Positions 7,972 to 15,576 of a stretch of 45,011 nt of DNA are shown here, in pieces. Below the pieces are notes generated by a model. That model did no database searches, was not told where the DNA came from, and saw only the letters and a program-made list of their open reading frames with translations. Origin of the DNA: a virus. Location of the stretch: IMG/VR virus record IMGVR_UViG_3300029999_000133, positions 1 to 45,011 of that record; one strand, written 5' to 3'. How positions within the stretch are numbered: position 1 is the stretch's first letter; each line of letters starts with the position of its first letter. The translations under genes were made by a program, and so were the position numbers.

Positions 7972-8572
7972 GTTCCTTTATCTGCGCCAGCACATCGGCT
8001 TCACTAACTGGGTGCAGGTCCCAGGCATCCACACCGACATGAAGTTGCCGCCCTTGATAGAAGGGTTCCCCGTTGAACGTGACGACCGGCAGCATGAAGG
8101 GGCCGAGCTTCTCCCTGCTGTGCGTGTGGCCGTGCAGTAGCCAGAGCCCCTGATCCTTCAGCCGGTACTGGCTGTGCCGGTCCAGTGCCGTGTGATCCCC
8201 GTAATACGGGAAGTGAGACAGCAGCACCGGCCGGCCGTCGATCCTGATCCGGGCGAACGCCTGCACTGACTCGAACACCTCAAACCAGCGGCGCTGACGG
8301 GACCGGGCGCCCCGGTTGCCGGGCCAGCATGAGTCATGGTTGCCGGTGATGAGCTGCTTGCGGCCGTTCAGCCGCGCGGCTATCTCCAGGATGTGCGTCT
8401 CGTTGCCGAGCCCCACATCCCCGAGGTGCCACACGAGGTCATCGCGGCGGATGGTCTTGTTCCATCGCTCAATGATGAGTTCGTCATGCTCCGCGGGGTC
8501 AGTGAAGCCACGCAGTCCTGCGACCATGCCGTGCAGGAAATGCGTGTCTGAGGTGAAGAAGACCGCGCTCAC
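7946..8572 (-). CDS. Calcineurin-like metallophosphoesterase
   Basis: 208 residues from a GTG that overlaps the upstream stop (GTGA); the ATG at 8593 is less likely. The five metal-binding motifs are all visible: SDTHF near 9, HLGDVG, TGNHD, SHFPY and HGHTH. These make up a complete two-metal phosphoesterase site. Members cleave phosphomonoesters or diesters, including nucleotides and nucleic acids; this compact, phage-type form has no extra domain. In this operon it could act on sugar phosphates, nucleotide-sugars or RNA, but sequence does not decide. Confidence 0.88.
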   Translation of the reverse strand: MSAVFFTSDTHFLHGMVAGLRGFTDPAEHDELIIERWNKTIRRDDLVWHLGDVGLGNETHILEIAARLNGRKQLITGNHDSCWPGNRGARSRQRRWFEVFESVQAFARIRIDGRPVLLSHFPYYGDHTALDRHSQYRLKDQGLWLLHGHTHSREKLGPFMLPVVTFNGEPFYQGRQLHVGVDAWDLHPVSEADVLAQIKEHGERSGAQ

Positions 8573-8916
8573 GGCCGCCAGTTCTTCATCCATCCCTGGA
8601 CGCGCGACGGATCGATCACCAGTCCGTGGTCAGTCGCGCGGACGCCGGGGAATCGCTGCTCCAGGTCTTCGCAGAGTTGCCCGGCCTCATCGACGCAGGC
8701 GGCTTGATACTGCTCGGCGGTGATGATGCCTTTCTTGATCAGCAGGCCAGATAGGGCGGTGATCTCGCAGCGCTGGATCAGCGTGGCCTCGCGATGGTCG
8801 CGTACCGCGTCTGATTCCGGGTCACCCTTCGGCCGTGTGCCGAGCTGCCAGCCGGTGAACAGTCCGCGCCACTTCGCTAGCCGGTTCATGGCGGCTAGGT
8901 ACTTTTCGCTGCTCAA
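8569..8916 (-). CDS. Conserved actinophage-type hypothetical protein, 115 aa
   Basis: Helical, charged protein starting MSSEKYLAAMNRLAKWRG and including GWQLGTRPKGDPE and RDHREATLIQRCEITAL. I recall similar KWR...GWQLGTR proteins in actinobacterial phages and prophages, without a function. No catalytic motif is visible. Overlaps both neighbours by 4 nt, so it is translated as part of the operon. Confidence 0.7.
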   Translation of the reverse strand: MSSEKYLAAMNRLAKWRGLFTGWQLGTRPKGDPESDAVRDHREATLIQRCEITALSGLLIKKGIITAEQYQAACVDEAGQLCEDLEQRFPGVRATDHGLVIDPSRVQGWMKNWRP

Positions 8917-9677
8917 CTCTGATGCTCCTTAACGCATAGCCGGTACTCCACTTCCCCGAACTTCTCCCGGAACGACGGGTTCAGCGTGCCCTCGTACCCG
9001 CTCGCGTCGGCGTGGACGCCCTCAAACTTTCCCTTGTTCTGTGACCGGGATGCGAGCGGCAGCGCGCACACGTACCCGCCCTGGGGGATGACCCGCAGGT
9101 CGATGTTGTAGTCGAAGCCGACTTCGGGATGCTCGGGTGTGCCGGTGGAGTAGTTCCGGTCCCAGGCCGGTGCGAGGGTGTGGAACCACCGGTCCCGCCA
9201 GGTGGCCCAGATCCAGCACCGGAACCGTGGCAGCAGCACCACCGCGGCGGGGTCGGCGTCCAGGCGGGGGTTGTCCGGTGAGTGGGCGCAGTTGATGAGT
9301 ACGCCCGGGGTGTCGCGGAAGGTCTCATTCGCCCAGGACAGGTAGCGGAGGGTGTCGTCGGCGACCGCGAGGTCTTCCTCAGCCATGACAACGTAGTCCA
9401 CGTCGGGGTACTCATTGAACACGGCGGTGCCGCCCTCGACGGGGTTGACGGAGACGCCGAGGTGGCGGGTGTTGACGCGGGCGGTGATGTCCAGGCCATA
9501 CTCCCCGCGTGCTTCGGCGACGACGGCGAGCATCTTCTCCAGCCGGTCGGACGGGTCGATGGCGATACTGAACGCGGCCACATCCTGGATGCCGTCCACA
9601 GCTGCCCATGAGGCGAGGGTCTGGCGGAGGTACTGGGGACGCCGCCAGGCCGTCATCATTATCGCGGTGCTGTTCAT
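8913..9677 (-). CDS. GNT-I-like glycosyltransferase, paralog A
   Basis: 254 residues from the ATG at 9677, which overlaps the preceding stop (ATGA). The start AIMMTAWRRPQYLRQTL resembles GT-A enzymes of the alpha-1,3-mannosyl-glycoprotein GlcNAc-transferase (GT13/POMGNT) type. The likely metal-binding triad is EED in VVMAEEDLAV at about 100, followed by LPRFRCWIWATWRDRWF and the C-terminal ASRSQNKGKFEGVH. It is clearly homologous along its whole length to the gene at 10053-10808. Inference: the two add successive or alternative sugars to the same acceptor. Confidence 0.75.
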   Translation of the reverse strand: MNSTAIMMTAWRRPQYLRQTLASWAAVDGIQDVAAFSIAIDPSDRLEKMLAVVAEARGEYGLDITARVNTRHLGVSVNPVEGGTAVFNEYPDVDYVVMAEEDLAVADDTLRYLSWANETFRDTPGVLINCAHSPDNPRLDADPAAVVLLPRFRCWIWATWRDRWFHTLAPAWDRNYSTGTPEHPEVGFDYNIDLRVIPQGGYVCALPLASRSQNKGKFEGVHADASGYEGTLNPSFREKFGEVEYRLCVKEHQS

Positions 9678-9874
9678 AGCAGGTGCCCCGGCATGTTCAC
9701 CTGCGCCCAGGCCATGATCTGGCGGAAACAGTTGTCGCACACGATGCCCGTTTCCTCCAGATCTTGCGCCGGGTACAGGGACTCAGATTCGGCCCACGCT
9801 TCTTCGTCACTCCAGATCTTCGTGAACGTGCCGCCGCAGTTCTCGCAGGTATAGGACTCCCTGATGCCGGTCAC
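9674..9874 (-). CDS. Small zinc-ribbon protein, 66 aa
   Basis: Starts at a GTG (MTGIRESYTC) that overlaps the upstream stop as GTGA. Contains CENCGGTF and, 30 residues later, CDNCFRQI: a two-CxxC zinc ribbon. Between them is an acidic, aromatic stretch (WSDEEAWAESESLY). Placed between the two paralogous transferases and coupled to both sides, so it may serve as an adaptor or regulator; function unknown. Confidence 0.65.
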   Translation of the reverse strand: MTGIRESYTCENCGGTFTKIWSDEEAWAESESLYPAQDLEETGIVCDNCFRQIMAWAQVNMPGHLL

Positions 9875-10056
9875 GGCAGTGGCCTCCGTTCGCATTCCAG
9901 CCGGAGTTCCAGCGTGTCCGCGTACGGCATCTCGCGGCGCATCTCATCCAGCTCAAGCAAGACAGCCTGCTTCCAGCCGAGCGCGAAGCTGTCGGCCAGG
10001 GTCGTCAGGTCAACCCGGCGGGTCAGGCTGGCATGCGCGGTCTCATCCCCGCTCAC
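9871..10056 (-). CDS. Small hypothetical protein, 61 aa
   Basis: A longer frame exists, but the GTG at 10056 overlaps the upstream stop (GTGA) and the sequence before it is a shadow of the transferase gene. The product MSGDETAHASLTRRVDLTTL is helical, with a charged end (LELRLECERRPLP). No domain recognised. Both ends overlap neighbours by 4 nt, matching the rest of the operon. Confidence 0.6.
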   Translation of the reverse strand: MSGDETAHASLTRRVDLTTLADSFALGWKQAVLLELDEMRREMPYADTLELRLECERRPLP

Positions 10057-10808
10057 GGCGCCTCCCCCGTCAGCACATACTCGACTTTGCCGCGCTCCTC
10101 CCGGAACGACGGGTCCTGGGTGGCGCGGAACTCGCCGGGCTGGGCGTGGACGCCTTCGAACTGGCCGATGTTCTGCGATCGGCTGGCATGGGGGAACACG
10201 CACCGCAGGCCCCGGTCGGGCACCACACGCAGGTCGAGGTTCCAGTCGTACCCCGACGGGTTGCCGGTGGAGTAGTCCCGGTCCCAGGTTGGTACGGCGA
10301 CATCAAACCACCTGTCTCTCCAGGTCCCCCAGATCCATGTGCGGAAGCGGGGCAGCAGATGCACCGCTTCGATGTCCGCGTCCTCTGGGGTGTTCTCCGC
10401 GGTGTGGGCGCAGACAGCGAACACGCTCTGGTCATCCTCGAACTTCGTGGCTGCCCATTCCATGTAGCGGAGCAGATCATCGGATAGCAGCATGTCCTCA
10501 TCCATCGCGATGAGGAACCTGGCGCCCGGGTCCTCGTCCAGGATGTGGCTGCCGGACACGACCGGGTTGACCAGCACGCCGAGCAGTTCCGGGTTGTGCC
10601 GCACGACCAGGGGCAGGCCGTACTCGTCCCGGGCGTGGTCGATGACGGCCAGCATGTCCGGCTCACGTTCAGACGGCTCAAGGGCGATGGTGATGGCCCG
10701 CAGGTCCCGCACGCCGTCCACCTGAGCCCAGGACGCCAGCGTGCGGCGCAGGTATTGGGGGCGGCGCCAGCACCACATGCCCACCGTCATGTCACTGATG
10801 GCTACCAT
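10053..10808 (-). CDS. GNT-I-like glycosyltransferase, paralog B
   Basis: 251 residues, homologous to the gene at 8913-9677 from WRRPQYLRRTLASW to ASRSQNIGQFEGVHA. The putative metal site is MDEDMLLSDD (DED in place of EED in the paralog). LPRFRTWIWGTWRDRWF is nearly identical in both, while the segments after residues 50 and 125 differ, which suggests a change of donor or acceptor. TGATG overlap with the methyltransferase stop sets the start. The pair arose by tandem duplication, with two small genes now between the copies. Confidence 0.75.
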   Translation of the reverse strand: MVAISDMTVGMWCWRRPQYLRRTLASWAQVDGVRDLRAITIALEPSEREPDMLAVIDHARDEYGLPLVVRHNPELLGVLVNPVVSGSHILDEDPGARFLIAMDEDMLLSDDLLRYMEWAATKFEDDQSVFAVCAHTAENTPEDADIEAVHLLPRFRTWIWGTWRDRWFDVAVPTWDRDYSTGNPSGYDWNLDLRVVPDRGLRCVFPHASRSQNIGQFEGVHAQPGEFRATQDPSFREERGKVEYVLTGEAP

Positions 10809-11245
10809 CAGATCCGCCGCAGGACGACTTCGAGCTCACCGTTGGCCGGCGCTACCTTGATCTTCTCGAACAGCCGGCCCTCGGTTTTATGCGAATACTC
10901 CCGGTGCATGTGCGTCCCCGGGATCCAGTAGTCGAACGATTCCTCGGTGGGGAAATGCTTGTGATCCAGGTCGGTGAACGCATTCTGGGACCGCCAGTAG
11001 CAGGTCCGCAGATTGAGGATGCCACCGGGTTTGAGGATCCGGGCGCACTCGTTCACGAATCCGTCCGCGTTGACGACATGCTCGAGGACGTCGATGCCGA
11101 CGATCTCATCGTGGGTCTCGGTGTCGAACGGCCACGGGAACTCGTCCAGGTTGTGCACCACGTCCACGCCGGGCAGCGGGTACTTGTCGACGTTGGTGTA
11201 CAGGGGCTTCGGGTGCTTCCCGCACCCGAGATGCAGTCTTTTCAC
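10808..11245 (-). CDS. Small SAM-dependent methyltransferase
   Basis: 145 residues, class I methyltransferase fold. LHLGCGKHPK at the N-terminus is motif I, YTNVDKYPLPGVD provides the acidic ribose-binding residue, and IVGIDVLEHV plus ARILKPGGILNLRT are motifs IV-VI. Compact form like those found in glycan clusters, where they methylate a sugar hydroxyl or carboxyl. Here the neighbours are a sugar epimerase and two transferases, so a sugar methyltransferase is the most likely role (inference). Confidence 0.85.
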   Translation of the reverse strand: MKRLHLGCGKHPKPLYTNVDKYPLPGVDVVHNLDEFPWPFDTETHDEIVGIDVLEHVVNADGFVNECARILKPGGILNLRTCYWRSQNAFTDLDHKHFPTEESFDYWIPGTHMHREYSHKTEGRLFEKIKVAPANGELEVVLRRI

Positions 11246-12093
11246 GCTGCGATCCCCTGCCCGGTCAGGTGCCCGCGGTACGCCTCGATCGTCTCAGTGA
11301 GCCGCCATGGCCACGGGTGAGCCGCGCATGCCGGGTCCGCTGCGACCACGGTGGCGCCTTCCGGTTCACCATCGCGGCCCGGGAGAAGCTCGATCTGCGA
11401 ACGCGACCCGCACCGCTCGATCACCTTAGTGGCGGCAGCATAAACAGACGTCGCCTTCCCCGTCCCCGCCTCGGTTACTATCCCGTACGGGCCGCCGATC
11501 GCGGCGACCAGCACATCCGCGACGTCGGCGACGTGCACGAGGTCGATGAGCTGGGTGCCGTCCCCGTTGAGCTCCACCGGCATCCCGGTCAGCGCCCGGC
11601 AGATGAACGACGGGATGATCTTGCGCACTCGCGAATGGCCGTGCGGCGGGAACGCTTTCTGCCCGGCCCCGTAGGCGTGGTAGGCGCGAACCACCGTGAT
11701 CCGTTCCCCTTTCCACTGCGCCCGGGCGAGCGCGAGGTCTTCCGCGGCACCTTTGGTGATGGCGTAAGGGTTCGGCTGGCCTTTGTGCCCGGTGCCGATC
11801 TGCACGACCGGGATCCCCGCCAGCGCCGCTGCGTCGAAGATGGTGACGGCGCCGACGATGTTGACGTCGGCGGCGCGCCGTTCCCCATCCCCGAACGTCT
11901 CGGAAGTGCCGAGGACACCGGCGAGGTTGATGACCGCTTCCACGTTGTCATCCCGGATTGCTCTGGCAACGCCGATTAGATCCCGGACGTCCTGGTCCCC
12001 GTCGAAGGGGATCATGGTGTGCCCGTCGCGGTGCAGGGCGTCACGGACATATGCGCCGATGAACCCGGCCGAGCCGGTCACCAGGACGTTCAT
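11242..12093 (-). CDS. NAD-dependent nucleotide-sugar epimerase
   Basis: 283 residues from the ATG at 12093, which overlaps the upstream stop (ATGA). GSAGFIG at 7-13 is the NAD-binding turn, NLAGVLGTSE is the usual active-site loop, and the catalytic pair is Y110/K114 (YAITK). DLVHVADVADVL is the conserved C-terminal SDR-extended motif. GalE-like family: interconverts UDP- or dTDP-hexoses. It would supply a donor for the transferases of the same operon. It is not closely alike to the epimerase at 1298-2689. Confidence 0.88.
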   Translation of the reverse strand: MNVLVTGSAGFIGAYVRDALHRDGHTMIPFDGDQDVRDLIGVARAIRDDNVEAVINLAGVLGTSETFGDGERRAADVNIVGAVTIFDAAALAGIPVVQIGTGHKGQPNPYAITKGAAEDLALARAQWKGERITVVRAYHAYGAGQKAFPPHGHSRVRKIIPSFICRALTGMPVELNGDGTQLIDLVHVADVADVLVAAIGGPYGIVTEAGTGKATSVYAAATKVIERCGSRSQIELLPGRDGEPEGATVVAADPACAAHPWPWRLTETIEAYRGHLTGQGIAA

Positions 12094-12737
12094 TGTTCTT
12101 CGTTCTCCTCGTGTGCACAGTTGAAGACGGTGTGAGCCCCGAGAACTTCCGTCGTTTTGGCCTGGAGCGCCTCGGCGTTGCCGGGATCTGCGGTCCATTC
12201 CGCCATCGGTTCCCCGTGCCGCTCGCGGATCAATGTGATGGTGCTGGCTGCGCTTTCGCGGGTGACGCCCCACGCGATGCTGGTCCAGCTGCCGTCCTCA
12301 TTGACGAAACCGATGCTGATGCTCGCGTCAGGGTGGTCGGTCTCAATGTTGATCCCGTCCGCCATCGAGTCGCCTCGCCGGAACATCCCGATCTGCTCCG
12401 GAGGCAGCCCGATAGTCAGTGAGGGTGTCCGCTGTATCTCACCCCCGGGCACGACAAGCGCACTGATCTGCACCAACTCCTCAACGCGCCCGCCTTTCAG
12501 GCCTCGGAAGCCTTTCAGTGTGCCGTCCTCAACGATCGGCTCCCAGCCGTCACCCAGCACCGAGACGGTGCCATCAGGGTCAACCTGCCACCCGCATGTG
12601 GAGACGTAATTCTGGGCGGGCACATCCCAGACGTAGCTGTACTGCTTCACAGGCTCGCCCCCTGTGCGGGCTTTCTCTGCAAGCGGGGCGATCTCAATGC
12701 CCGGGAGTGTGTGCCAGCCCGGCCAGCGACGACTCAT
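12090..12737 (-). CDS. Hypothetical protein, 215 aa
   Basis: Starts at the ATG overlapping the GT17-like stop (ATGA); the open frame before it is a shadow. The product begins MSRRWPGWHTLPGIEIAPL. Its middle alternates short strands and glycines (SYVWDVPAQNYVSTCGW, GFRGLKGGRVEE), and the end has CAHEENEEQ. No known domain recognised. Its position between the GT17-like transferase and the epimerase, with overlaps on both sides, ties it to the glycan operon. Confidence 0.65.
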   Translation of the reverse strand: MSRRWPGWHTLPGIEIAPLAEKARTGGEPVKQYSYVWDVPAQNYVSTCGWQVDPDGTVSVLGDGWEPIVEDGTLKGFRGLKGGRVEELVQISALVVPGGEIQRTPSLTIGLPPEQIGMFRRGDSMADGINIETDHPDASISIGFVNEDGSWTSIAWGVTRESAASTITLIRERHGEPMAEWTADPGNAEALQAKTTEVLGAHTVFNCAHEENEEQ

Positions 12738-13555
12738 AATGCCTCCTTCGGCCGGAACCATGATGGAGGACATTGCCGTTCGTACACCCATCGGGGCCAG
12801 GTTTCGTCCACGTCGACGGGCTCGAGCTTGTGCCCGTCGCTGTGCTGGCCGTCCCGAAGCCACTCCCCCGACTGCAAGGCTTCTTTGGTGGCCTCCGTCA
12901 TCTCCAGGTGGCAATGCGTTTCGAGCTTGGCCCGGTGCGCTTCGGTACCGCCCATCCACGACAGGTGCGACCCGCCGTCCATGATGGTCGGCAGACTGTT
13001 CCGCATCCCCCGCAGCTGCGCGAACGACCCCACTGACCGCACCTTCGTGCGGATCGTCCCATGCCACGGCAACGGGTGCAGCCAGTCCACCGCATACATG
13101 CAGAGCCGCATCTGGAACACGCAGGGGAACGGCAGTTCCTTTCCCGCGGACAGTGCGGCGACCGCACCCAGGCGGGGAATCTCATCCGCATCACCGTGCA
13201 GGATGATGTCGTCCGGGTCGGCCTCGTCCAGGCCGGCGTGGCAGTATTCCCGCTGCGCATGCTCCCGGGACCACGCCAGTCGCCGGGCAGCATCAACGTC
13301 AGTGGGGTCCGGGTTCTCCGTGGCGGACGGGAGCGCATCGGCGGGTACCCGGACGTAGGTGATCCGCTCGTTCCACGGGCTGAACCGTTCCTCGTGTTTC
13401 TTGAACCACAGCGGTTTCAGGTCACCGCGGTGCGTGACCTCAGCTTCCACGATGACGTGGTGCAGATTCGGGATGCTCTCCAGCTCACGCAGCCGGCATT
13501 CGAGCATGTCGATCTCGCTCTCGGCGCTCCCGAACATGAAGCAATCCCAGATCAT
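12734..13555 (-). CDS. GT17-type glycosyltransferase (GnT-III-like)
   Basis: 273 residues. MIWDCFMFGSAESEIDMLE at the start and HHVIVEAEVTHRG shortly after are typical of family GT17 (beta-1,4-mannosyl-glycoprotein GlcNAc-transferase type). The metal site is DADE at 122-125 in HGDADEIPR. LSWMGG and an acidic C-terminus follow. First gene of the minus-strand glycan operon; GGAAGG lies 6 nt before the ATG. Only about 35 nt separate it from the upstream terminator, so its promoter must overlap that hairpin or transcription must partly read through. Bacterial and viral GT17 proteins occur in surface-glycan clusters. Confidence 0.85.
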   Translation of the reverse strand: MIWDCFMFGSAESEIDMLECRLRELESIPNLHHVIVEAEVTHRGDLKPLWFKKHEERFSPWNERITYVRVPADALPSATENPDPTDVDAARRLAWSREHAQREYCHAGLDEADPDDIILHGDADEIPRLGAVAALSAGKELPFPCVFQMRLCMYAVDWLHPLPWHGTIRTKVRSVGSFAQLRGMRNSLPTIMDGGSHLSWMGGTEAHRAKLETHCHLEMTEATKEALQSGEWLRDGQHSDGHKLEPVDVDETWPRWVYERQCPPSWFRPKEAL

Positions 13556-13589
13556 CGCGCCCTTCCGTGCCGCCAGAAATAAGAGGAGC

Positions 13590-13623
13590 GCCCGCCTCGT
13601 CCCGGACAGGGGACGAGGCGGGC
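13590..13623 (-). terminator. Terminator after the structural/lysis operon
   Basis: Arms 13590-13603 (gcccgcctcgtccc) and 13610-13623 pair perfectly over 14 bp with a 6-nt loop. On the minus strand the hairpin is followed by a T-rich stretch (CTCCTCTTATTTC). It closes the lysis operon just before the glycan operon. Confidence 0.75.
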
Positions 13624-13669
13624 ATCATGAGGCTAAGTGTGGCATCGCGCGGCAGCCTACAAGTGCGGG

Positions 13670-13804
13670 TTACTCACCGTTGCTGCCACGTTTTTCCTTC
13701 GGCTGCCATCCGAGCGCGGTCAGCCACTCGAACACCTGATCCCCGAGGAACAGGAACAGGAGCCGCAGCCGCCCCGGCGGGTGGTACTGGCTGGGATCGC
13801 TCAT
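13670..13804 (-). CDS. Small hypothetical protein, 44 aa
   Basis: The ATG overlaps the holin-like stop (ATGA); the frame ends in TAA just before the terminator. The product starts MSDPSQYHPPGRLRLLFLF and then reads LGDQVFEWLTALGWQPKEK. It has an amphipathic, partly hydrophobic middle. Last gene of the lysis/structural transcript. No function recognised. Confidence 0.5.
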   Translation of the reverse strand: MSDPSQYHPPGRLRLLFLFLGDQVFEWLTALGWQPKEKRGSNGE

Positions 13805-14016
13805 GGGAACACCTGCGCTTTCTTGACTTCCCGCGCTGTTGCGGCGTCGACCTTCTGGCCGGCGATGAAGCTGACCGCCGCTGACAGGACCACACCCACG
13901 ATGGCGATGAGCAGTGGCCGGCCCGTCAGGTCGTTCGGCTGGGCGAGGTAAGCGCCGACCGCAACAACGATCGCCTGGAGCAGGCCGAAGGCGTAGACGA
14001 GGTTCTTGGGGATCAT
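13801..14016 (-). CDS. Holin-like small membrane protein, 71 aa
   Basis: Two hydrophobic segments, about 7-25 (VYAFGLLQAIVVAVGAYLA) and 34-53 (PLLIAIVGVVLSAAVSFIAG), separated by a short polar turn, then a charged tail with several Lys. This class II holin-like layout and the place near the endolysin support a holin role. AGGAGG precedes the ATG. Other small membrane proteins in the cassette are rivals for the holin title. Confidence 0.6.
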   Translation of the reverse strand: MIPKNLVYAFGLLQAIVVAVGAYLAQPNDLTGRPLLIAIVGVVLSAAVSFIAGQKVDAATAREVKKAQVFP

Positions 14017-14025
14017 GGCGGCCTC

Positions 14026-14940
14026 CTACAGGCCGTGACTGGCCAGGAAGGCGAGCAGTTCGGTGACGTCCTTCTCCCCTGAGGTGGCGACGGAGCGGAT
14101 GGCCTCAGCGATCTCCTCGAGCAGATCCGCAGGGTCGCTGGGCGCGGGAGCCGGTGCGGGGGTTCCGTTGCCGCCCGTGCCGTGCAGCGCCTCAATGTCG
14201 GCGATCAGCGCGTCCATGTTGACCTTGGCGGCCTCATCCTCGGTCGTGATGATGACCCAGCCTTCCTCAAGGCAGGCTGCGGACCAGTCCCGGGTGGCGG
14301 GCTGCTCCGCGCCCCAGGTCACATACCCGTCGAACTCGCTCCCGTCCGCTTTGACCTTGACGATGCAATGCCCTTCGCTGGGGTCTGGCTGCTCACCGTT
14401 GGCCACTGTCCACGGCTGGCTCTCGCCGAACAGCTGGTCCGCGTCGTCAGTGAGGTCAACGCCCACGTAGACGCCCTTGAACGCCTCCATGGCTGAGTCG
14501 ATGGCGGCCGGGCTGGTGTGGTCGACCGGGGCGAACGCCTTGATCGTGCCAGCGTTGTACCAGAACAAGAGCAGGTCGGCGAGGTTCGCGCCGACGTCCT
14601 GGCCGTGGTCGTAGGAGAAGTATTCGGCGACGAGGGCGTTGCTGGATTCCCAGAACTCATCCAGGCCGTAGCAGGCTGCCTTGGCCATCTTGTAGTGCAG
14701 CTCCCCGGCAAAGGAACAGTCTCCAACGCCGTCTGGGTAGGTGGTGCATGTCGGGTCGGGACCATTGCCGGCCATCCCCCACGAGGTGTCACCGATCCCG
14801 CCGGTCACGTCGATCGGGTAGGCCGGGGCCGGAAGCTGCTCCCGCAGGTACTCGTGCACGTACTTGATAGCGAATCTCTCGCCCGGCGGCTTGACGGGGA
14901 GCCGGCCGCGCAGACCGGGTACGCGAACGGGGTTGGTCAC
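14026..14940 (-). CDS. Candidate papain/C39-like cysteine peptidase of phage
   Basis: 304 residues from a GTG with GGAGG 4 nt upstream; the longer frame is rejected. Key positions: Cys in DGVGDCSFAGELHY (about 90), His in SEGHCIVKVKADG, and a following VTWG. This C...H...(N/D) order with the GDC context resembles papain-like and C39-like peptidases; the assignment is inference. The tail after residue 250 is a Pro/Ala linker and a helical region. In the lysis cassette it could cut cell-wall peptides, or it could process virion proteins. Similar proteins occur in actinophage genomes as hypotheticals. Confidence 0.5.
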   Translation of the reverse strand: MTNPVRVPGLRGRLPVKPPGERFAIKYVHEYLREQLPAPAYPIDVTGGIGDTSWGMAGNGPDPTCTTYPDGVGDCSFAGELHYKMAKAACYGLDEFWESSNALVAEYFSYDHGQDVGANLADLLLFWYNAGTIKAFAPVDHTSPAAIDSAMEAFKGVYVGVDLTDDADQLFGESQPWTVANGEQPDPSEGHCIVKVKADGSEFDGYVTWGAEQPATRDWSAACLEEGWVIITTEDEAAKVNMDALIADIEALHGTGGNGTPAPAPAPSDPADLLEEIAEAIRSVATSGEKDVTELLAFLASHGL

Positions 14941-14950
14941 GATGCCTCCG

Positions 14951-15328
14951 TTAGTTGGTCGCGCTGACGGTGTAGCCGCTGCCCATGACCGTCGCGCCGG
15001 CCGGGCCGGCATAGACGGACTCGCCCCATACCGGCGTGCCGGATGCCGCGAGAGTGCCCGTGGACACGGGCTGGTTGGTCACGTAACTGGCGCCGCTGTC
15101 GCAGGTGACGACATACGGCTGGATCGGGTACGTCTGCCACCAGCCGGGATTGGTGTGAATGTGTGTGTGCGTGCAGCCGCAGTGCCCGGCGCGCTCGGCG
15201 CGCTCGGCGCGGAGCTTCTCGACCTCGGTGCGCAGTTCCCGCACAGTCTCGGCCAGTTCGCGGTCGCGAAGCTCGCGGACGGCAGCGGTCAGTTCGGTTA
15301 CCTCGTCGTGCAGGCTCTTATCAGTCAT
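14951..15328 (-). CDS. Coiled-coil protein with Cys/His-rich middle, 125 aa
   Basis: Starts at the ATG with AGGAGG upstream. Residues 1-50 form a regular coiled coil (LTAAVRELRDRELAETVREL, EVEKLRAERAERA). Then comes a short Cys/His segment (GHCGCTHTHIHTN), possibly metal binding, and a C-terminal part rich in Gly, Ser and Tyr. The layout suggests an oligomeric, virion- or envelope-associated small protein. No family recognised. Confidence 0.6.
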   Translation of the reverse strand: MTDKSLHDEVTELTAAVRELRDRELAETVRELRTEVEKLRAERAERAGHCGCTHTHIHTNPGWWQTYPIQPYVVTCDSGASYVTNQPVSTGTLAASGTPVWGESVYAGPAGATVMGSGYTVSATN

Positions 15329-15394
15329 TCGCGATGCCTCCTGGGCGTGAAAAAGCCCCGGCGGCAACCGGGGCAGAGTGAGGGTCAGGGCAAG

Positions 15395-15550
15395 CTAGAA
15401 GTAGTGCCGGCGCCCGCCAACCGCATGCCCGATCGAGCCGAGCAGCAGCAGGATGAGCCCGATCACGAGTACGACGATGCCGATGGTCCAGAGGATCGCC
15501 ACCTTCAGCAGGAAGCCGACGAGTAGCAGCACAATGCCGAGCACGATCAT
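15395..15550 (-). CDS. DUF6131-like small membrane protein, 51 aa
   Basis: Starts at the ATG (15550) with AGGAGG upstream. Nearly the whole protein is two membrane segments (VLGIVLLLVGFLLKVAILW and TIGIVVLVIGLILLLLGS), ending with HAVGGRRHYF. This matches what I know of the actinobacterial DUF6131 family, also found in phages near lysis genes. It may be a holin or antiholin; no experiment is implied by the sequence. Confidence 0.75.
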   Translation of the reverse strand: MIVLGIVLLLVGFLLKVAILWTIGIVVLVIGLILLLLGSIGHAVGGRRHYF

Positions 15551-15576
15551 GTGAGCCTCCTGTGCGGGGGTGAGGT

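Noticed and set aside
9871-10203. 110-codon version of the small gene between the paralogs
   Set aside because: The first 49 codons are Arg/Pro-rich shadow of the transferase gene; the GTG at 10056 overlaps the stop as elsewhere in the operon.
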